Below, piece by piece: positions 60,666 to 64,000 of a DNA stretch of 64,000 bases; positions within the stretch are counted from its first letter, which is position 1, and the number at the start of each line of letters is the position of its first letter. The stretch covers positions 62,001 to 126,000 of the forward strand of contig NZ_JBBUTH010000011.1 in the NCBI RefSeq assembly GCF_038066595.1, read 5' to 3'. This stretch comes from Pseudaquabacterium inlustre. Its GTDB lineage: Bacteria; Pseudomonadota; Gammaproteobacteria; Burkholderiales; Burkholderiaceae_C. The notes beneath the pieces are model-generated. The model saw only the letters and a list, made by a program, of their open reading frames with translations. It was not told the origin of the DNA and did not search any database. The translations under genes were made by a program, and so were the position numbers.

Positions 60666-63600
60666 ATGGCTGTGCCCCCGCCCCCCGGGCCGGACCTGTT
60701 CGGCGGCTCGGGCCAGATGACGGCCGACGCCGCCGCCGCGATCGACCGCGCCACCGTGCTCGACGCGCTGTGCCTGGCCGGTGCGCCGCGCGGCAAGACC
60801 TGGCTGATGCAGTTCCTGCGCGCGATGGAGTGGCGCCATGCCGGCGGCAGCCGCGCGATGTCGCCCGACGACGTCACGCAGGCCTGCCAGCAGCTCACCG
60901 CGCGGGGCGAGGCCCATGTGGTGGACGGCATCGGCTGGCGCGCGGACCCGGTGGCGCGCCAGCAGCGCTGGCCGGCGCTGTGGCGCCATCCCCAGGCCGC
61001 GCAGTTCTGGCTGGCCTGGGCCTGGGCCACCGGCGGCGGCATCGGCACGCTGGGGCGCGAGCCTGCCTGGGTGACGCTGCGCACGCCGGACGATGGCGAG
61101 GCCGTCACGCGCCTGGCGCTGCTGGCGCGGCCCGGCCCCGATGAGTTCAACCGCCTGCTGCACGGCCCGCTGAACCGTGCCATCACGCCCGAGGCCTTGC
61201 TGCTGGCGCTGGCCGAGCCCTTCGACGCCGAGTTCCTGGCCGCGCTGCCGGCTGCGCTGCTGTGGGGCCTGATCGAGCGCCTGGTCGTGCAGCTGCCTGG
61301 CGCGATGGCGGCCTTTCCGGCGCTGCGCGACTGGGTGGATGCGCAGCTGGTCGAATCCGGCGCGCCGCTGGACCCTGTGCCGCCGGGCCTGTGGCTGCAC
61401 CTGGCCGAACAGCGCCTGCTGGCCTTGCAGCCCGGGGGCTGCCGCGACGCGCTGAATCATCTGGCCGAAGGCACCCCGGTGCGCGCCCTGTTCGATGCGC
61501 TGATGGCCGTGCAGGCGGGGCGTTGGGCGGACGGCACGGCCGCGGCCACCGAGCAGCTCAAAGCCCTGGCCAAGCTGGTGGGCAAGCGCAACCGCCTGGT
61601 GCCGGACCGGCTGCTGCGCTGGGTGGCACTGGCCTGGCTGGCCCAGGGCCAGGTGGAGGCCTGGACGGCGGCACGCAAGCTGGCGCTGGCCGAATCGGGC
61701 AGCCGCACGCCGGCGCCGGTGGAGGGCTGGGGCCGCATCGCCCATGCCGCGGCCGTGCGCCTGGGCGACGAGCGCATCAGCCCGCTGGCCTTCGATGCGC
61801 CCAACCCGCGCTGGGGCGGCCGCCTGGTGGCCGACGACGACGCCATGCGCCTGGTGCTGGCCGCCTGGCTGGGCCACACGCCGGAAGGCTGGGATGCGGC
61901 GCGCGTGCAGGCCGTCAGCAGCAGCCTGCAGCGCCAGGGCGAGTGGTGGCTGGCCGATCTGCTGGGCCAGGCCTGCACGCGCCTGGGCTGGCCGGTGCCG
62001 GCGCGCGATGCCGCGCCGGCCGGCAGCACTGCGCCCGCCGCCTGGACGGTGCCGTTCTACCCGCCGCCGGTGGAGCCCTGGCGCGAGGCGCTTGCGGCGA
62101 TTGCCGCGCTCGACATGCCGGCCGACGCCACCGCCACCGGCGTGGCCGCGCCGCTGCACTGGCGGATCACGCTGGATGCCGTGGGCCGTCCGCACGACCT
62201 GCAGGCCTTCGAGCGCACGGCCGGCAAGGGCGCGCGCGGCGCCGCCGCCAAACCCAAGGCCGTGTCGCTCAGCGCGCTGAAGAAGTCCACCCGGCTCGAC
62301 CCGCGCGATGCCGCCGTGGCGCGCTGCCTGCGCGTGGCCGACTGGAACCGCCGCGTGCAGTGGCTGGACCTGTCGTCCGCCGTCGTGGCCCTGGTGGGCC
62401 ACCCCGACGTGGCCTTGGCCGATGTGCCCGAGCAGCCGGTGCAGCTGGAAGAGGGCCGGCCGACCGTGGAGATGCGCCGCGAGCGCGCCGCCGATGGCAG
62501 CGAGGCCTACCGTCTGCAGGTGCTGGAGATCGGCGGCGGCGCGGGCGTGGCCGAGGAGCCGCCGCATCTCGAACACCACTGGGAAGGCCTGAAGGACGAC
62601 GAGGAGATGGCGCGCCGCGACGCCGTGCGCATCGTGCGCGACGGCCCCGACCGCGCGCGCCTGCTGCGCCTGAGCGCCGCGCACCGCCGCGTGCTGGAAC
62701 TCTCGCGCCAGCCCTGGGCCGCGCCGGCCACGGCCCAGGCCGAGTTGACGGCCGCGCTGCGTGCGCTGGCCGGCCACTTCACCGTGCACAGCGAGGCCAC
62801 GGCCGGCCAGGCGGTGGCGGCCGAGCCGCGTCTGATCGCCCAGCTGACGCCGCGCGGCGGCACGCTGCAGGTGCGGCTGGCGGTGCGGCCCTTCCATGCC
62901 CTGGGTGACGACGTGGGCCCGCTGCTGCCGCCGGGCGACGGCCGGCTGCGCTGGGTGGCCCAGCACGGCGGTGAGACATACGCCGCCACGCGCGACCTGG
63001 TGGCCGAAAGCGCCCACCTGGCCGCGCTGGCCGAGGCGCTGCCCTTCCTCGACGACCCGCAGGCCACGCCCGGCCTGGTGGGTTGGGCCATCGACGATCC
63101 GCAGCAGGCGCTGCAGGCCATCGAGACGCTGGGCCGCCATGTGAGCGTGGTGGCGCTGGAATGGCCGCAGGGCCAGCCGCTGCGCGTCATCGCGCCGGCC
63201 GAGCCCCAGTTGCAGGCGGTGGTGAAGACCGGCGGGCGCGATTGGCTGGGCCTGGACGCCACGCTGAAGGTGGACGACCGCACCGTGCTCAACCTGCGCC
63301 AGCTGCTGACGCTGGTGAACGAATCGCGCGGCAGCCGCTACCTGCCGCTGGCCGAGAACGCCTGGCTGGCACTGACCGACCGCCTGCGCCAGCAGCTGGC
63401 CGACCTGGCGGCGCTGGCCGATGCGGCGCCGGCTGCCAAGACGGGCAAGGGCCGCAAGGGCGATGACGACGGTGGCGTGCAACTGCCCGCCGCCGCCGCC
63501 GGCTGGCTGGCCGATGCGCTGGCCGCCGACGACGGCAGCGCGCCGGCGGGCGACCGCGCCTGGCAGCAGCGCGTGCAGGCACTCAACGCTGCCGCCGCGC

Positions 63601-64000
63601 TGACGCCCGCGGTGCCGCCGGCGCTGCATGCGTCGCTGCGGCCCTACCAGGCCGATGGCTTCACCTGGCTGGTGCGGCGCACGGCGGCGGGCTTTGGCGT
63701 GGTGCTGGCCGACGACATGGGCCTGGGCAAGACGCTGCAGACGCTGGCGCTGCTGCTGCACCGTCTCGATGAAGGTCCGGCGCTGGTGGTGGCGCCCACC
63801 TCGGTGGTGGCCAACTGGGCCGCCGAGGCCGCGCGCTTCGCGCCCGGCCTGCGCGTGCGCGACCACGCCACCGAGCGCGAGGCGGCGCTCACCGATCTGG
63901 CGCCCGGCGACGTGGTGCTCACCAGCTACGGCCTGCTGCTGCGCGACATCGAGGCCTTCACGCCCACCGCCTGGGGCACGCTGGTGCTCGATGAAGCCCA
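60666..64000 (+). CDS. SNF2-family DEAD/DEAH-box helicase, 3' end outside window
   Basis: The frame is open from the ATG at 60666 to the window end (1111 codons seen). The N-terminal 1000 residues are a large accessory region with no motif I can name. The SNF2 helicase core begins ASLRPYQADGFTWLVRR, with motif I GVVLADDMGLGKTLQTLALL near residue 1016, motif Ia VVAPTSVVANWAAEA, VVLTSYGLLLRDI and the start of the DEAx box (LVLDEA) at the edge. Expected to translocate on double-stranded DNA, as RapA/SNF2 proteins do; the role in this organism is unknown. It starts 20 nt after the metH module. Confidence 0.9.
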   Translation, partial: MAVPPPPGPDLFGGSGQMTADAAAAIDRATVLDALCLAGAPRGKTWLMQFLRAMEWRHAGGSRAMSPDDVTQACQQLTARGEAHVVDGIGWRADPVARQQRWPALWRHPQAAQFWLAWAWATGGGIGTLGREPAWVTLRTPDDGEAVTRLALLARPGPDEFNRLLHGPLNRAITPEALLLALAEPFDAEFLAALPAALLWGLIERLVVQLPGAMAAFPALRDWVDAQLVESGAPLDPVPPGLWLHLAEQRLLALQPGGCRDALNHLAEGTPVRALFDALMAVQAGRWADGTAAATEQLKALAKLVGKRNRLVPDRLLRWVALAWLAQGQVEAWTAARKLALAESGSRTPAPVEGWGRIAHAAAVRLGDERISPLAFDAPNPRWGGRLVADDDAMRLVLAAWLGHTPEGWDAARVQAVSSSLQRQGEWWLADLLGQACTRLGWPVPARDAAPAGSTAPAAWTVPFYPPPVEPWREALAAIAALDMPADATATGVAAPLHWRITLDAVGRPHDLQAFERTAGKGARGAAAKPKAVSLSALKKSTRLDPRDAAVARCLRVADWNRRVQWLDLSSAVVALVGHPDVALADVPEQPVQLEEGRPTVEMRRERAADGSEAYRLQVLEIGGGAGVAEEPPHLEHHWEGLKDDEEMARRDAVRIVRDGPDRARLLRLSAAHRRVLELSRQPWAAPATAQAELTAALRALAGHFTVHSEATAGQAVAAEPRLIAQLTPRGGTLQVRLAVRPFHALGDDVGPLLPPGDGRLRWVAQHGGETYAATRDLVAESAHLAALAEALPFLDDPQATPGLVGWAIDDPQQALQAIETLGRHVSVVALEWPQGQPLRVIAPAEPQLQAVVKTGGRDWLGLDATLKVDDRTVLNLRQLLTLVNESRGSRYLPLAENAWLALTDRLRQQLADLAALADAAPAAKTGKGRKGDDDGGVQLPAAAAGWLADALAADDGSAPAGDRAWQQRVQALNAAAALTPAVPPALHASLRPYQADGFTWLVRRTAAGFGVVLADDMGLGKTLQTLALLLHRLDEGPALVVAPTSVVANWAAEAARFAPGLRVRDHATEREAALTDLAPGDVVLTSYGLLLRDIEAFTPTAWGTLVLDEA

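Noticed and set aside
60591..63866. Minus-strand ORF of 1091 aa opposite the helicase
   Set aside because: Composition is Gln/His/Arg/Gly-rich frame noise typical of high-GC DNA. The plus strand encodes a recognisable SNF2 protein through the same bases.

Overview
This is a 64 kb, very GC-rich (about 70% by eye), densely coded stretch of bacterial chromosome. The protein set points to a betaproteobacterium of the order Burkholderiales, probably the Rubrivivax/Roseateles/Aquincola side. It includes a TctDE-type two-component system, a PhaM-like polyhydroxybutyrate granule protein, DUF3567 and DUF3108 proteins, three PEP-CTERM proteins, a split methionine synthase and glcDEF. The assignment is by protein resemblance only. 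I saw no rRNA, tRNA, CRISPR array, transposase or prophage. Codon use looks uniform, so this reads as chromosome with accessory metabolic loci rather than an island.

Region 1 (1-4749, +): the 3' part of a glycerol ABC importer of the GlpSTPQV type: second ATPase, two permeases, a small DUF2160 membrane protein and a long periplasmic binding protein, closed by a hairpin terminator. Region 2 (4947-10688): a DUF885 exported metallopeptidase-like protein, pyruvate phosphate dikinase and a DMT-family exporter.

Region 3 (10695-32154) is the main accessory locus, a divergent regulon that looks built for beta-glucan and glucose use. Leftwards run a response regulator, a TctE-like kinase and a GtsABCD-type sugar ABC transporter. 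Rightwards run a TonB-dependent receptor, a GH3 beta-glucosidase, a GH1 beta-glucosidase, a second paralogous GtsABCD-type transporter, a flavin-dependent tryptophan-halogenase homologue and a GH30 lipoprotein. Inferred flow: the receptor brings oligosaccharides across the outer membrane, GH30 and GH3 trim them outside the cytoplasm, the ABC transporters import the sugars, and cytoplasmic GH1 splits residual beta-glucosides. Two 11-bp-period TTAA direct repeats, one in the divergent promoter region and one before gtsA, are candidate sites for the local response regulator. A LacI-type palindrome lies before GH1.

Region 4 (32186-44740): a PEP-CTERM protein, an FAH-family protein with an export-like leader, a P-type cation ATPase, and a leftward lactate/glycolate locus (LldP/GlcA permease, glcD, glcE, a methyltransferase, glcF) with a LysR regulator beside it. 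Region 5 (44883-64000): PEP-CTERM proteins, a 1020-aa BTAD/AAA-type regulator, a FIST sensor protein, PhaM, a retropepsin-like protease, an S9 peptidase, a second FAH enzyme, DUF3108 and DUF3567 proteins, a tandem AAA ATPase, a stand-alone homocysteine methyltransferase module of MetH, and a SNF2 helicase cut by the window end.

The most unusual non-coding feature is a dispersed repeat of about 465 bp, present twice (25635-26103 and 41455-41914) in the same orientation. Each copy is a long imperfect inverted repeat carrying a near-perfect hairpin in each arm. The four hairpins differ in sequence, yet three are perfect palindromes and the fourth keeps a perfect 15-bp stem, so pairing has been kept while sequence changed. 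One copy sits between the binding-protein and permease genes of the second ABC operon.
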